The notes beneath the pieces were generated by a model that saw only the letters and a list, made by a program, of their open reading frames with translations, did not search any database and was not told the origin of the DNA. From positions 5,951,501-6,015,500 of the forward strand of contig NC_092573.1 of the NCBI RefSeq assembly GCF_037975245.1: a stretch of 64,000 bases of DNA, read 5' to 3'. The translations under genes and the position numbers were made by a program. Positions 12,397 to 24,900 of this stretch are shown one piece after another. Source of the stretch: Apostichopus japonicus. Taxonomy: Eukaryota > Echinodermata > Holothuroidea > Aspidochirotida > Stichopodidae. Every line of letters begins with the position of its first letter. The stretch's first letter is position 1.

Positions 12397-14673
12397 TGAT
12401 CCAAACTGTCGGAGCTAATCCTTGCGGTATCCGAACTTTGGAGGCAATGATTCAGCGAATCGCCTGAAGCGTCTTTTCTCACTATCTCTGCGTATGTTCA
12501 CGATAAGAGGGGGGGGGGGGGAGGGGCGGGGTCGGGCGGTAAAAGGCTTAAATAAAAAAAAATCGACCTTCTTGAATGCAAAGCGAAAAGAACGATATAC
12601 GTCACATAGGCTTTCTAATGTGTATACAATGTTCCATCATTATATGTAAATAAAGAGTTTTATGTTGTAGATATGTTTAAAATTTTAAATATTTAATATC
12701 TAAGTTAACTGTAAGCTGGGTCAATAGGCATCGGTTGTTTTCTAGAAGTTCGTATGTATATACATAAATATATTTACCAATTTTTGAAGCAGACTTCCGG
12801 CTTAATAGTGACACAAAAGATAAAGAGTTCATGTACATGGATCCCGAATAGTATATATAATATAATATAATGTACATTATTTTCATATTTAGTGACGTGT
12901 TATCTTGTATATTGTATAAGAACAGGTTATGCGTTACCCAATGTCATTTTTGTAGATGAAAGCTACATTTTACGATCTAGTATCCACAACCTCTTAGTAC
13001 CATGCTAGGCCGTTTTAAGGGGTGGGGGGGGGGGTGGTAGCGGAGATTACTGGACAGAAGCCTGCTATCATTGTCCACAAACTCGTTCCAGGAACAGTGA
13101 ACTTGGGTTGTCAGTATTGCCCCTAAATATGCTAGAATGTTAGATAATGGTCACACATGCTGACACTTCAACCAACACTGTAGGCTTACTTCTCTGACAC
13201 TATAGTCTGTGATATTTAGTTGTCAATTTAAACATTTCCTGAATGGCTTAAAAATATTTTAGAGAATCAAAGGTTCTTGGAAAGTACTTTTGGAAACTTT
13301 CTAGCAAGTTTTAGGGTGCTAAAGTTTGAGGGGCTAATACGGATGACCTTGATACTGTCGATATAACTGATGGGTGAGGAGCAGCCAGATAGTGGTAACC
13401 ATGTACGTCTGTTAGATTGAGGGGTATCCCATCATTTTATGTTATCAGACTAACATCACAAGAGAAAGTTAACAATTTGCAACCTCTGGCAATCTCAAAT
13501 CCCCAATTCCTATTCTCAGTGGTAATGTCAGAGAGTAACGGAAGTCTGTAGCCTAGCTATATTGTATCATAACTATCAAATTTTCATTCTACGGTTAAAG
13601 CTTCACGCCAATTTATATTTTAAACATCGTTGAAAAGTGTATAAAATGATAAGAATCATATGTTTAAATGTCTAATTACAGATTAATCCCAACCTGGTAA
13701 AAATCTCGTCGTTCTTCATTCTTGCCAACTTTGCTGTATGATACTTCCTGTGAAGTCAAGTATTTTTCGCGTTTACAACAGACAAAAATGCTACGACGCA
13801 TCCAGATGTACACTGTGAAATTCTGCCCATAGAGTTCTGTCTGATGATTTAAAGTTTCAAACAGTTTAATCTGTATTGTCCTAAAACACGACACCCCACC
13901 CCCCCCCCACCTCCACTTATCAAAAGTATTCCTTTAATTTTAAGATCAGTAACAAAATCCCATACTTCGACAACTTCGTACAAGTTCATTGCATATATCC
14001 GACTCGGAAAATATTAGAGCACATGCACAGGTCATGCAGGCCTCATATTACATACAAATTGTACAGGAAAGTGGTTCTGTATTTGCCTACAATGAGTAAC
14101 TTCTACCGTGCATAGGCGAAGGCCAGCTATCCCCTTCTATGACAAAGTGTCGACCATCTGACACCGATAACTGGATGATTTATGTGTAGAATAAAAATTT
14201 AAAAAACATTACACGAGAAATCGTTGTAAGAGCCATGAAATGCAAGCAAAAGTATGAAAGTAAAGACACTATAAGATTTTTACTCCTCTGTCAAATTGAT
14301 TTATTTTGTAGATATAAACTTTGAAAACTTGAAGTGTATTCCCATGTAGCACAGCAACTCTTAATGGTAACCGGTAATTTGCTTTTCAACTTTCCCCAAC
14401 ATTTCTTGTAGCACCATGAAAAGTTCCTGCCATGCAGCAGTCAAAGTTCCTCATACCAGTCCAATGCTCAGTGTTTGCTATAAGGGTAATCCATACAGAA
14501 TTAAGACTCAGTGCACCCAATAACTATTCAATACCTAACAATCAGGGTATGTCCCATAACAGCAGTCATATCCCAGAGTTTAAAGGTCATGAGCATTCAG
14601 TCCCCATAAATATGATGTTCTACTGTACATTCAGAGTAGGTACCCATACAAACTTTCAACAGTCAAAACGCAA
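12397..14673. other. Intergenic DNA
   Basis: No gene seen. It holds poly-G/poly-C runs near 12508, 13022 and 13896. At about 13190-13350 a dispersed repeat (around TTGGAAAGTACTTTTGGAAAC) recurs, diverged, at about 30400-30520. AATAAA at 12649-12654 is a remote candidate poly(A) signal. Confidence 0.5.
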
Positions 14674-14935
14674 GTGTACCTCACTTAGGTCTTTAACACT
14701 CAGAGTTCCCCCATGCAGGCCTTGAATACTCAACAATAAGTGTACCTCACTTAGGTCTTTAACACTCAGAGTTCCCCATGCAGGCCTTGAATACTCAACA
14801 ATAAGGGTACCTCACTTAGGTCTTTAACACTCAGAGTTCCCCATGCAGGCCTTCAATACTCAACATTAAGGGTACCTCACTTAGGTCTTTAACACTCAGA
14901 GTTCCCCATGCAGGCCTTGAATACTCAACAATACT
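14674..14935 (+). repeat. 65-66-bp tandem repeat, four copies
   Basis: Units begin near 14674, 14740, 14805 and 14870 and contain ACCTCACTTAGGTC and CCCCATGCAGGCCTTGAATA. Copies differ by only a few bases. Looser relatives of the motif (GGCCTT...TACTCA) spread over about 14430-15020, suggesting an older array with a recently homogenised core. Confidence 0.92.
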
Positions 14936-15874
14936 CAAGCGTACCCATAGAGGCCTTCTATACTCAATGTTCCCACAAAAATGGCCCTTGGTACTCAGTC
15001 TACCCCACAAAGGTCTCTAACATTCTATCCATGTACCATATAATAACATTCACATTCAATGCACAACATACTACCTGCATCAGTCAACATGTACTGTAAC
15101 CTAGGAACGTATTCAAAACACAAAAGTGCACTCCATATTGGCAACCCAATATGCAAAAGAGCTAACTTTGATCTATATTCGAATATTTTCTCTACCATCA
15201 TAACACTAACCTACAAGGTAAGTTACATTGTCGATGTGATATCATACCTAATATGTTTGAGCAGCCATGTCGATTAGTCAATTTCTGCAACTAATCATGT
15301 TGTTTCCATGTAGGCCCCAATCATGAAGTAATGAGCACATGCTGGATGAAGAATATCAATCATTTGACAACCCAACTCATTACCAAATAAATCGTTATAA
15401 TGATGACAGAAGTTCTTGAGTTCAGTCCTCCTGTACGCAAATGACCAAACCATCCTCGCTCGGAAAGTATGACTGGATTAAAACATTCATTCATGGTCAG
15501 ATCCTCTTTGGATTGTCCCTTTTCATTTCCTTTACTACATTTTTACTATAAGTTTTGTCTTATTTTGACTCTTTAAGAGATACTTAAAACAATCAAACCG
15601 GTATTTAGATCAACTGATCGCAAACTACAAAAGTGTGTGAGATTTTCAAGACATCAGAACGTTTATTGACAGTTTATTTTGAGCTGGTTGATGGATATAT
15701 ATTAGTGATTTCTTTAACATCAAGTCGATAGTCCAGACTAGCTTTCTTGCAGTTTGAGCATCGATGCTCAGGGGTGAGAGTCTGGTGGGTCAAGCATCAG
15801 TCCTCATAGAGGATCCTGGGTCGTGGGCCTATCAGTTTGCAGGACCACTGTTTTTAGATAGCATCTCTGAGAGT
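14936..15874. other. Intergenic DNA downstream of MRPL28
   Basis: Degenerate copies of the preceding tandem motif run to about 15020. After that nothing is recognised before the 3' end of MRPL28. Confidence 0.45.
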
Positions 15875-15881
15875 CTACTTG

Positions 15882-15919
15882 TTTATTGCATAATTATTGA
15901 CTCCGACGGTTGTTTTATT
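15882..15919 (-). terminator. Candidate poly(A) signals of MRPL28
   Basis: On the minus strand AATAAA occurs at 15914-15919, 8 nt after the stop codon, and again at 15882-15887, 40 nt after it. The second leaves room for a very short 3' UTR, so a compact end is likely. Confidence 0.55.
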
Positions 15920-15926
15920 CCTTCCC

Positions 15927-15993
15927 TTAAACTGGTGTTCCGTCATCTGAATGTGACTTTCTTCCGAATATTCTTGAGAGTATTGGCTTGGAT
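15927..15993 (-). CDS. MRPL28 exon 8 (residues 285-305, stop)
   Basis: The acceptor follows a long pyrimidine tract ending TCATCAG. The first A completes a Glu codon started in exon 7, then SKPILSRIFGRKSHSDDGTPV and TAA. The tail has no clear counterpart in vertebrate proteins, so assignment rests on phase, the strong acceptor and nearby AATAAA. Confidence 0.65.
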
Positions 15994-18900
15994 CTGATGA
16001 TTCAGAGCAAAACAAGAAAGGCAAACATGTCAATCGGTGAGAAGACAGCCGGATGTACACCACGGAGTGAAAGCGATATTACTTCACGTTGAACAAATGA
16101 GCAAATCAGTGACAGCAAGCTGACTGAGAAATTATAAACATTAGATATTAAAAATTGTAAACTAAACCCTCCTAACAGGGGGATGCCTCCAAGCTGCCCA
16201 TTTATATATCTGCTGGGTAAGGAGAGAGAGAGAGGGAGACATTTGAGATTAAAGACCTAGCCCAAAGACACAGCTTAACGGCCTGGTCATGACTTCACAC
16301 CCGCAATCCTTAGATCCCCGAGTCCATTAATTCAAGCACTTGACCAGGGTAACAGCATCAATTACTATATGTATTCTCTCACTCTCTCTCTCTCTCTCTT
16401 ACCATGATTCTTTTAACTTGGGTTAAATCCTGATTCCTGCATAATCTGATAAATCATGTCCAATCACAGTGGTTAGTTAAAGTTGTAAGCTTGAACTTCT
16501 TGGTTGAGTACAGTATACTACCGAAGCAAATGACCAGATGTGTCTGAAATCAGAAGTACTGACCACAGCTATAAATCTAACATATTTTTAATAGGATCAT
16601 TAATTATTGCCAGTAGTGTTGTTAAAGGGGAATAAAAAACTTGGATGAAAGGTCTAGGAAGAGCATTAAATTGTTATAAAAAGTGGCAACCGTCCATGCT
16701 TAGGCTGACAAAAATCTAGGCTATTAATAACACATTTATCTTTGCTAATTTTAAAATGTGATGACATTATTTTTATACATAAAACTTGTGATAGTTTGAC
16801 TTGAGAGAAAGGAATGCAAAACACAATTTCACAATAAGATAATTAAACACTGATCACTTTTGACCTATCTCTGAAAAAAAGATTCTAAATATGACCTACT
16901 CTTTGCAAGCATGTCTGACATCCAACTATTGATACAATTATTCTGGATGCACATGAATGACTCACTCTGGATACATTACCACAACAAAAGCTTCATAAGT
17001 CACTGGGAATTAGAGATTAAATTACCTTGATTTTACGCATTTAACATGCCACTATCTGTGACCCTGATACTGGTGAACATGATCATGGCAGCTAAAAGGA
17101 ATTTGATGAAAGCCGAAATGATACAGCCAAAATGACATGTCTAAGCTGACCTCATCTGTTTAACAGATCAATCTTGCGAGAAAAGTGACGAATTATTGGT
17201 GGGTTAACAATGTACATATGTTAACTGACTGTTAAACGTTTTCTTGACCTGCTGGTTTCTTACTAGCAGGATCAACCTAGGACAGGATTAAAACTGATAA
17301 CGAGGATTCAATAAAAACACAACAGAACATGCTGCAGCAAGAACAAGACCAGCAAGGATGGGAATCTGATTTTTGTATGGTAATTGGAATGAAAACATTT
17401 AAAGATACATCACTTCCTCTGCTACACTTAGCTTCTTAAGTTTTCACTGAATACATTAGTACTGTTGAAGGGTTGAGCTAGTAATCGGAAAATGTACTTT
17501 ATTCAATGACGTTCATAGAATTTAAATATTCATATTATGGGTGTGGTTTATTGCGAAAAACAACTTTCAAAGTTGTAAATTTTTGACTTTTATTCCACCA
17601 TTGAAGTTAGATTTGAATAGATAAGCTAGTTTTGTATGTCGTTGTGACATCATGGGGTCATTGAGGTTGAGAAAGTCATAGAAAAGGATGCAAAAAGCTG
17701 CTTTTACAGTGAACTTGAAGAAAACAGGTGTGATGTCATGGATGACATATTGACAAACAATCATTTGGATTATTTTTATCATTCTAGTATTTCGCCTTTG
17801 GACTGGGTAGAGTTTCACACAAGTTTTACACAAAACCAAATGAAATTAAATTGGTATATGATTGTACTTCACAACATTTTGATGTACTTCACAACATTGC
17901 GATGAAAATCTTGGAGAAGAAAATGCACTTTCGTGCAATTGTGCATGTACAGGTATGCAAGACATCAAACTAGTTTACTACAAGTGCATTTTGCTTTTGG
18001 GACAAACTGTAAAAGTTTCAAATGTCAGCATATTTGATATTCAAACGTACAAATACCTCTAAATGCTTCTCGAAGGGCCGATGAAGTATGAGATTGATAC
18101 AAAATTATGCAATTTTGTCAGGGTGATATGATATAAACTATTTAAAATTATTTACTTCATTTGGGTGAGTGTACTTTGCCATAACTATGATGTCATCAGT
18201 GGACCACACTAAGAAATGCTTTAAGGTTTCTTGAAATTGGAACGATTAAATAACCATGGAAAGCTATGCAACAGTATGACTTTATATTGGAGAGGTATAA
18301 TCTAGTGACCTCTTCAAACTAATTGTGTGGAGGGGTCCTCATTGCATCAGTCAAATACAATAACAAACAAATATAGTTTCATGTCTTGTCCAAGTATGAA
18401 ATTGACAAATTATTGCAAAATTGACTTCTACAAAACAAAATATCAAATAAAATTTCTTTATGTTTCTTATTTCATGTGTCAGCAATGGATCAAGCTAGGA
18501 GTTGACCTATGCTATAATGCATTTTATGCTCTTCACTATATTATACAGTATTTCAGTCTTTGACTTTGCTTACATTCCTTTTAAATTATAACTATCTGCT
18601 TGGAGAATTAGTTTCTACTCAGCACCGAAAATGGCTTTTCGCCGAGATTTACAGTTATACTACAAGATCACAGACAATGCAGTACCAATGTTTCTTGGTT
18701 ACTACGGAAACAAGCCTGACTTTATACTCGTATTCAATTTCAGATAGAATGGATAAACTTACTCTGGATCTTCTTTGGCCATTTGATAAACTCCTTCTGA
18801 TTCTTCTGTTCAAAATAGAGCAAAACACGATAAATATTGACAAAAGAAAGTCTTAGTTTTGTTTTCAAACATTTACTTTGCATTCAGTATTCTTTGTGCT

Positions 18901-21900
18901 CATTTTCTGCTTCTTTCATATCCATTTTGACAGAATAGCTCTATCAAAAAAAAAATAAAAAAAATTCTTACAGTTCTCAAAACTCCCTTTGTAGAACGAT
19001 TGAATAAAACGTCAGTTACTTTAATTTCCATCTGAATTTCGTTTCAATTTTTCCATTGTCGGTAAATTATAGCTATCTATTTTTAATACCCAGGGGAAAA
19101 TTGTCTCACAAAAACAAAAGACTAATTTTACAATCACTAGCAGCCTCAATGGAACACACCGGAAAACCTATTATGTAAAACAATTTACAGTTTACAGGAA
19201 AAATTGTAGAACAATTTTCTAATAACTTGCTCAAAACAAGCACTTTAAGGACCTTCTTGTACCAGGTTTGACCAACAGTAGAGCAGTTTGCTTGTTCTGT
19301 TGTAGACCTCATCTCCCTCCACTGAGATCGAAACCTCAAAATATCACGAAAACTGTGATGGTTCACAGGCTTATCCTAGCGTATCACACTGAGATCTGAA
19401 CCCAAGAAATATTGACAAAAAGTCACAGTACACCATGTATGCACAAGCAGATATGTGGCCCATGAAAGCTACTGCACAACACCCTCACACCTTGAGTTTC
19501 CCCCCTAAGCCAATTTCCCTCATCTCACTGGACACACCCTGTGTCTGCACTTGCAGCATAACTTTGCATCTTTCCCTTGTGTCACATGTACCCCTGATGT
19601 GAATAGATCGAAGATAGTACAGCCCTGGAGCCAAGATCAATTGGGGACTTTGGAAATGATGGCAGGGGACGGATAAAATAAGGGTAAGAGATTAGTGTTT
19701 ATCAATTTCAACATAAAACATAACTTTAGGAAGAGTGGAAAAGGAAGCACAGTTTCATAATTGAACCCCCCCCCCCCCGAAATAGATCATTAATTGGTTA
19801 TTTGATGGATCATTCATGGGTGATTGGCTAGGGCCTGTCCACTCAGGTACCAGCTTTATCAAGAGAGAAGATATGATTGTAAGTAATAGTTACCTCTGAG
19901 TTTGGTTAGTAGCTCTTGGGTGTAAACATCTTGTAATGGTATATCCGGGTTGGCCTTAGCTTCAATGGCTCTTTGTTTTTGAACTGCCTCTCCAGGTGTT
20001 AAGCCAACCCACTCTGCTTCCTCGTACTTAGAGTAGTTAAAGAATGAGGGAAAAAGGAAAAAGCCAACAAAGAAAAATAAGAAAGAAACAAATGAATCGA
20101 GAAGTTGAAAGCAGAATGAAACAACTGTCAACTGATATTGACTATTTTAATATGTAAACCACTGTAGACATGATGAGTAATAATGCCTTCAATTGCAGCT
20201 CATATAATGTCACAAATGCTATTCAGGAATAACTTCTGAGCCAAGGGGCAGCTAAATTTCTACTATGATTAGTTCAAGTTATGTGTTCAGATCAAACATA
20301 CCAGCATTTACAAACGAGCCTGACAGTGTCCATAATAACTTGCTGATGAACAAAACAAACTTTGCTCATTCCTGTCAGAAGGGCTAATTCTTCAAGGAGA
20401 ACTACTTCATAACGATTACATGATTGAAGGAAACCTGCCAAATCTGATAGAGATACATTATGCATACTGCACCTTTAACTCACATGTCACAGCTAAACTT
20501 TTAATCTGCATCTAAACTAAATCTTTAATATTGAGTGTTGCAGCCTGCGGATTGGACACAAACTTTGACCGTGGACTCACAAGATCATTATCGTGCTGAC
20601 CCTTGACCTCACTGATGTTAAAAGAGCTCTTTGCATTACGTCGCAAGTTCTCAAACCTGTGGTATATGCATTACTTCAATTGCTGTTGGTCAAACTATGG
20701 TTCGCCACTCTCTGGTATTGTTTTAACTAATTGTTTTTGTTGCCTAAAACATTTTACTATTAGAACTATTTTTGCCCATTACTATTAGTCACATGCAGGA
20801 AGCGAGTCACGGAAACTGTTGTCCGCAAGACTTAAAATGAAACTTGATTATTTACTGAAGAGCAATGAACTTCACTCACTAATGTAATTTCTAAGGTGGC
20901 AAATAGTAGAAAACACTTATCACTAGATAGGAAAGTAGAACATGAAAAGTTCTTTCAGTTGTGGAGTGTACAGGCATCATTCAAAATCAAAAATTTCTAT
21001 TGCAAGGTTCTTCTGTTTGCTGAATCATACGCTGATTTTGTAGTAATGTACTTTCCAACTTTCAGTTTTTAACCCTTCCCTCCACAAATGATTAAACTAC
21101 TAAGGAAATTCCTTGACAAAAAAAAAAATAAAAAATAGATCTCTCTATGATTAAATAAAAAAGTGATGATGTGTGGTTTGCAACTCAGTATGTATTATCA
21201 AGCAATGAGCTTTACATGTAGTGTATTTTAGATTTTTCTTGCCTTTATGTGGAATATGTCAAGTTTAAAAATTTAATGTTAATACTCCATTTTATGTATT
21301 TACTATACATACTTTTTTTAAAAACAAATTTTAATACTCATAAGTTTAACACGCATAAAATATTAAACAAAATGTTAGGTACGAGAGCAGCACATGACAA
21401 TATATGAAACGTAATTAATCAACATGAATGAGAAAAACACAAAACACCATAATGTCATTACCGGTAAAATAAACTGTCTGTATTTCTTTAAAATCTTGGT
21501 TTTCTTTTCCTTGTTGTTGGGGTAGAGCGTTTCTGGTTGAGCAAGTTGTAAACACATATGTCTTTTCAGTATCATTCCTGCCAGAGAATTTAATTCTTCA
21601 GATGGAGTCTTTTGCAATAATAAGAAAAACAAAACAAACCAGGTAAGTGAACATAAAAGAAAGAACAAACATCGATAAAGTTCACGTTCTTGTTTTTGCA
21701 ACTATTTTGGAGTATATTGACACAATGTATTAAATTCAGATTGTGACATATCATAGCAAGTTAATAATCTGATAGTTATGAATTGGTAACAGATTTACTG
21801 TAACTACTGCAGTAAAAAAGGGCACAGAATAATACAGGCTTACTTTCGAGAAGAGAAAATTTGAAACTATTTACTCCCGCCACCTTACTCAAAAGAGGAT

Positions 21901-24900
21901 TCTTGTACTTACTAAAGTGGAACTGTATGCCAACTATTTTTAGATTAATTGTCTTTTTATAAAGTTTATAGTCTTTGACCTATGGTAACCTCAGATGACC
22001 TATGAGTTCTACAACAACCACTTGGATACTTTCATAAAACTACTCAAGAGGAAGCACATAGCAATGTGAATCAGTTCAGTCACACAACTTACTTTTGGAG
22101 TTACTGTGATAACAGGGTATTTTAGGCTGTGATATATAGTAACATACCCATTTGTATCATAAATTGGAGAAACTGTGTCACAAAGGGACCTTCTAAAAAG
22201 TTTTCTTTGTGTTTTCTCACCTTTAGTATGTAAAAGTCAAATCTGTACGCATCGTCAATGAAATCCATCACACGCACAGTAACATCAAGTTCAAACTTTC
22301 TGTCCAATATTTCGCTATATAGAGTCCTTTTTTGTGTGCATGGTTTCCATTCTTTCGGTACACTGGAGAATAAAACATTACGATATATATAATGTCACCC
22401 ACCTACAATTACCATTACATGGGAATCATATGTACAGCACATCAACTGCACCTGCATGATATGATTATCACGTCCATGATTCATTGTTGCCTACGTGGAC
22501 TCAATACACACAGAAGGAAAAGTGAAATTATTCCTTTAATTCAAGCCGGTGGCCACCTGACTGCAAATGAAATTGCAGATGAAACAATGGTACCGAATGT
22601 TGCCATGTATCAACTGATCATATTTGCAGATCAAGGGTAGGAAGGTTACAGTTGTACCTTTTTCACCGATAACATATTACTTACGCACACTTTTAGTGGA
22701 TGCAAGATGACCATTTCTGATAGCTCTGTTAACTGTATTAAAGGGTGACTTTTAGGCTGAAGTTTGAGTCTTGACATGTTAAAGTGAAAAAAAAACACAA
22801 AAAAACATTTGAATGGTAGTGATAATTCTATTGCTATTGAGGTTTTCAAGATATTTACCTTAAAATATGCTCAAAGTCTACTACTCTATTCTACTAAACT
22901 ACAGTATTGCATTTCATGAGTCAATTTTAAGTGAAACCAACATACCCTGGGCTGAATCTTTTATTCCTCTTAGCTATTTTCTTTCCTATGATGATTCCTT
23001 CACCTCCCCATAAACCAAACTGTGATTCCTCTGGATACTCAATAGGAATTGGCCGTCTCTCCAACTTCACCTTTTCACCAGAGACAGGATCTCGCACATA
23101 ATCACCTGAGAATAAAATAAAGCTAAGTGAGTAGTGTACGCTCTGTCGTCAAAACGTCTTCTGCTTGGCTATTCATATTTGGAGAGCCTGGTTGTGTTGA
23201 CAGTCTCACCCTTCACCTCCCACCCCCCCCCCCCCCGCCCCACCTCCTGCCAGAAAAAAAGTGATAAGGAAAACTTATGACGAGTGTGCTTCATTCATTG
23301 TGTGAAAGATTCCAATATTTCAATACTAAAAATTGCATAGTCATAGCCCCATCAGATTCTATGTGATGTTTCTCATGAATGCTGAGGAAATGCAATTCAT
23401 GTAGCAAACCGTGCATTTTGTGGATCTGGTGCAAGAAGTGCCCAAAGTTTTGCAGTTAAATTTTAGTAATGACATGCAACAAGCTTTGCATAAAGTTGAG
23501 GGCAGGACGAACACTCCAGGCATATACATGTTCAAATAACAAAAGACAAATTTACTTACGGCCTGGATCCATCCAATGTAACGTTGGTGGTTTGGCAAAT
23601 GGTCTGTTGTGTTTAAAGTACGCCTCTGGTAACCGAGATGCTACACCTTCTTCATAGAATCCCTTTTTAAGAGAGAAAAGCAAATCACAGAGATGAGAAA
23701 ATGAGCAAAGAATACTACAGCTCTCCGAGTCTCCACTTAAGGTTTACTTCGTGTAAAGTATATGAATGGTGAAGGATGATGTTAATGACAAATATTTCAA
23801 CCATTGTCTGTTGAATTTTTAACAATGTCAAAACCATAAAAAGGCTAAATACTAATTCTATGGACACAATATGTAAACTTTTGCTTTCTTATGAAGTTTG
23901 TTATTGATTGACCAGTTGTAATTTCTGTCCTTTTCCATTTTTGAATGTTACGATGCCCGGCAGTGCAGTGGCATGAGAGGATTGAATTGTTAATAGATGA
24001 GGTAAGGATAAATGGTTAGTCCTGGGCCCTAGATGATATAATGAAATGGTTAAGTGAAATGATTGCATAATGAGGTGAAATGGGTAAGTAACAATATGAA
24101 TGAATACACGTGGTAATGTTTTATTTTGCACATAACTCAGGAGTTTACTGTACCTACAGTTGTGATGGATTCAGCTGCCAATTTGACAGAATCACATAAG
24201 CTTTTGCTAGAAGTCCTGACAGGATTTCAATCTATTCTAAAACCTCAGTATTAGCCTTAGTAATGAATGTCAAGTTTCCGTAGCCACACATCCATCTCCC
24301 AGAAAAGACTTAATAATGTCAGGATGTTCAATTGGTAAATTTACCTAAAAAATAATATTCTGCAGCTCACATTATCTTGATGATTGTTGTGAGAATTTGA
24401 AAGTTTAGTACAGTATTTGCAAAGATGTGACATACAGTAAGCATGCATGGCCAAAAGTCCCAAGTATCTTGTAGGGTAGGAAAGCCTGATCATGACCTAA
24501 AGTCTTCAGTTTTGCTTCGGCCTAGCATAGAAACAAATTTGTGAGATTTCACAATACCTTCCTTCAGCCAAACATGAACGGTCACCAAAAAGAAATTTAA
24601 ACATGGAAACTAACTTCAGGTCAAATTAAGTACAATGATCAATACAAAAAAAAAAAATGGTTTGGAATGTATCCTAATATTGTACACATATTTTACAATA
24701 CAAGGTACTGGCATTGGAAATGGCTATAGGCCTAAAGGGATCGCCACCAACTAAGGGCCAGCGACGTAGCCAGGAATTTGAAAGGGGGGGAGCACTTTTT
24801 GCGATTGATATGGATTTTCAAAGTTGTAGGCACGACTATCTGAGCGGAGCGCCACCATCGGTTGGCGCGGAGCGTACAAGAAAATTTTTGGTTTTACAAA

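Noticed and set aside
15875-15993. Alternative MRPL28 last exon joined directly from exon 6 in phase 1
   Set aside because: Frame is open to a TAG at 15875, but including the 43-nt micro-exon with its strong donor gives a more protein-like tail and consistent phases on both sides.
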